This document shows, in pieces, positions 11,749 through 11,915 of a stretch of 11,915 nucleotides of DNA. The stretch is from contig DALN01000163.1 of NCBI GenBank assembly GCA_002499455.1, positions 1-11,915 of the forward strand. The letters are read 5' to 3'. This DNA comes from Methanoculleus sp. UBA77. Lineage in GTDB: Archaea > Halobacteriota > Methanomicrobia > Methanomicrobiales > Methanoculleaceae. The position numbers and the translations under genes are program-made. The number at the start of each line of letters is the position of its first letter. The stretch's first letter is position 1. The notes under the pieces are model-generated. The model worked only from the letters and a program-made list of their open reading frames with translations. It had not been told where the DNA came from and ran no database searches.

Positions 11749-11772
11749 ACCCTTTCTCCCAAATATAACGTC

Positions 11773-11915
11773 ATGGGTCTCATAGAAGACGCCCGGCGCG
11801 GCGTCATCACCGAGGAGATGCGGATCGTCGCAGCAGCAGAAGGCGTAACCGAAGACTTCGTCAGGCGCGGCGTGGCCGAGGGCCACATCGTCATCCCGGT
11901 CTCCCCCTACCGGAA
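11773..11915 (+). CDS. thiC: Phosphomethylpyrimidine synthase ThiC, N-terminal fragment
   Basis: Only the first 47 residues are in the window; the gene continues to the right. MGLIEDARRGVITEEMR (1-17), VAAAEGVTEDFVRRGVAEG (19-37) and HIVIPVSPYR (38-47) match the start of archaeal-type ThiC, where LIEDA-xG-ITEEM and RRGIAEGxIVIP are conserved. ThiC is a radical-SAM enzyme that rearranges aminoimidazole ribotide into the pyrimidine half of thiamine. The archaeal and short bacterial forms lack the long N-terminal extension, as here. The catalytic C-terminal cysteines are outside the window. No TPP riboswitch is seen upstream, and the near-leaderless promoter leaves no room for one in the mRNA. 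A benzimidazole-forming BzaF paralogue cannot be excluded from so short a piece. Confidence 0.8.
   Translation, partial: MGLIEDARRGVITEEMRIVAAAEGVTEDFVRRGVAEGHIVIPVSPYR

Noticed and set aside
11607..11772. TPP riboswitch upstream of thiC
   Set aside because: I found none of the conserved THI-box segments, and the TATA box at 11741-11748 leaves almost no leader.
1..11915. CRISPR arrays, tRNA or rRNA genes, insertion sequences, prophage or defence genes
   Set aside because: No spaced direct repeats, clover-leaf sequence, conserved rRNA segment, transposase or defence-type protein was seen on either strand.

Overview
This window (about 60% G+C by eye) looks like chromosome of a methanogenic archaeon of the order Methanomicrobiales, probably close to Methanoculleus. 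The genus is an inference from the style of the proteins, not from a search. Archaeal traits seen directly are TATA-box promoters at leaderless or short-leader distances, Shine-Dalgarno motifs in front of several genes, an archaeal-style RecJ-like DHH protein with S1 and OB folds, a UPF0200 NTPase, a PhoU/TrkA-C protein beside an SLC41/MgtE-type permease, and an archaeal-type ThiC start. No rRNA, tRNA, CRISPR array, insertion sequence or prophage gene was seen. No gene-free stretch exceeds 300 bases; the longest gaps are 1788-1969, 3052-3279, 3925-4176, 10740-10886 and 11607-11772.

Layout. (1) 1-1505, plus strand: end of a methyl-accepting chemotaxis transducer, then cheW and cheR, a chemosensory operon running in from the left. 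(2) 1527-4008, small genes: a two-helix membrane protein (minus), a secreted or membrane-anchored beta-rich protein with a Thr/Pro linker (plus), a 61-residue protein and a DUF7123-like winged-helix protein (both minus), and a Glu/Thr-rich cell-surface protein (minus). The upstream region of the winged-helix gene carries a perfect inverted repeat, and a GC-rich hairpin cluster lies between it and the surface protein gene. (3) 4177-10739, minus strand: a tight six-gene operon transcribed right to left, in the order UPF0200 NTPase, TIM-barrel isomerase/endonuclease-IV-like protein, RNase Z, SLC41/MgtE-type cation permease, PhoU/TrkA-C regulator, RecJ-like DHH nuclease. Junctions are overlaps or gaps of at most about 22 bases. 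(4) 10740-10886: a short spacer unusually dense in palindromes. (5) 10887-11606 (minus) and 11773-end (plus): an NrdG-like radical-SAM activase and the start of thiC, divergent around a 166-base promoter region.

How the genes relate. MCP, CheW and CheR are standard partners in signal reception, coupling and receptor methylation. In the six-gene operon the permease and PhoU/TrkA-C protein look like transporter and cytosolic regulator, probably for Mg2+ or another divalent cation. The nucleases beside them are metal-dependent enzymes, so co-expression of metal supply with RNA/DNA processing is a reasonable but unproven reading. The least explained items are the small genes at 2584-3051, a possible frameshifted exported protein at 3977-4193, and the palindrome cluster at 10811-10872.
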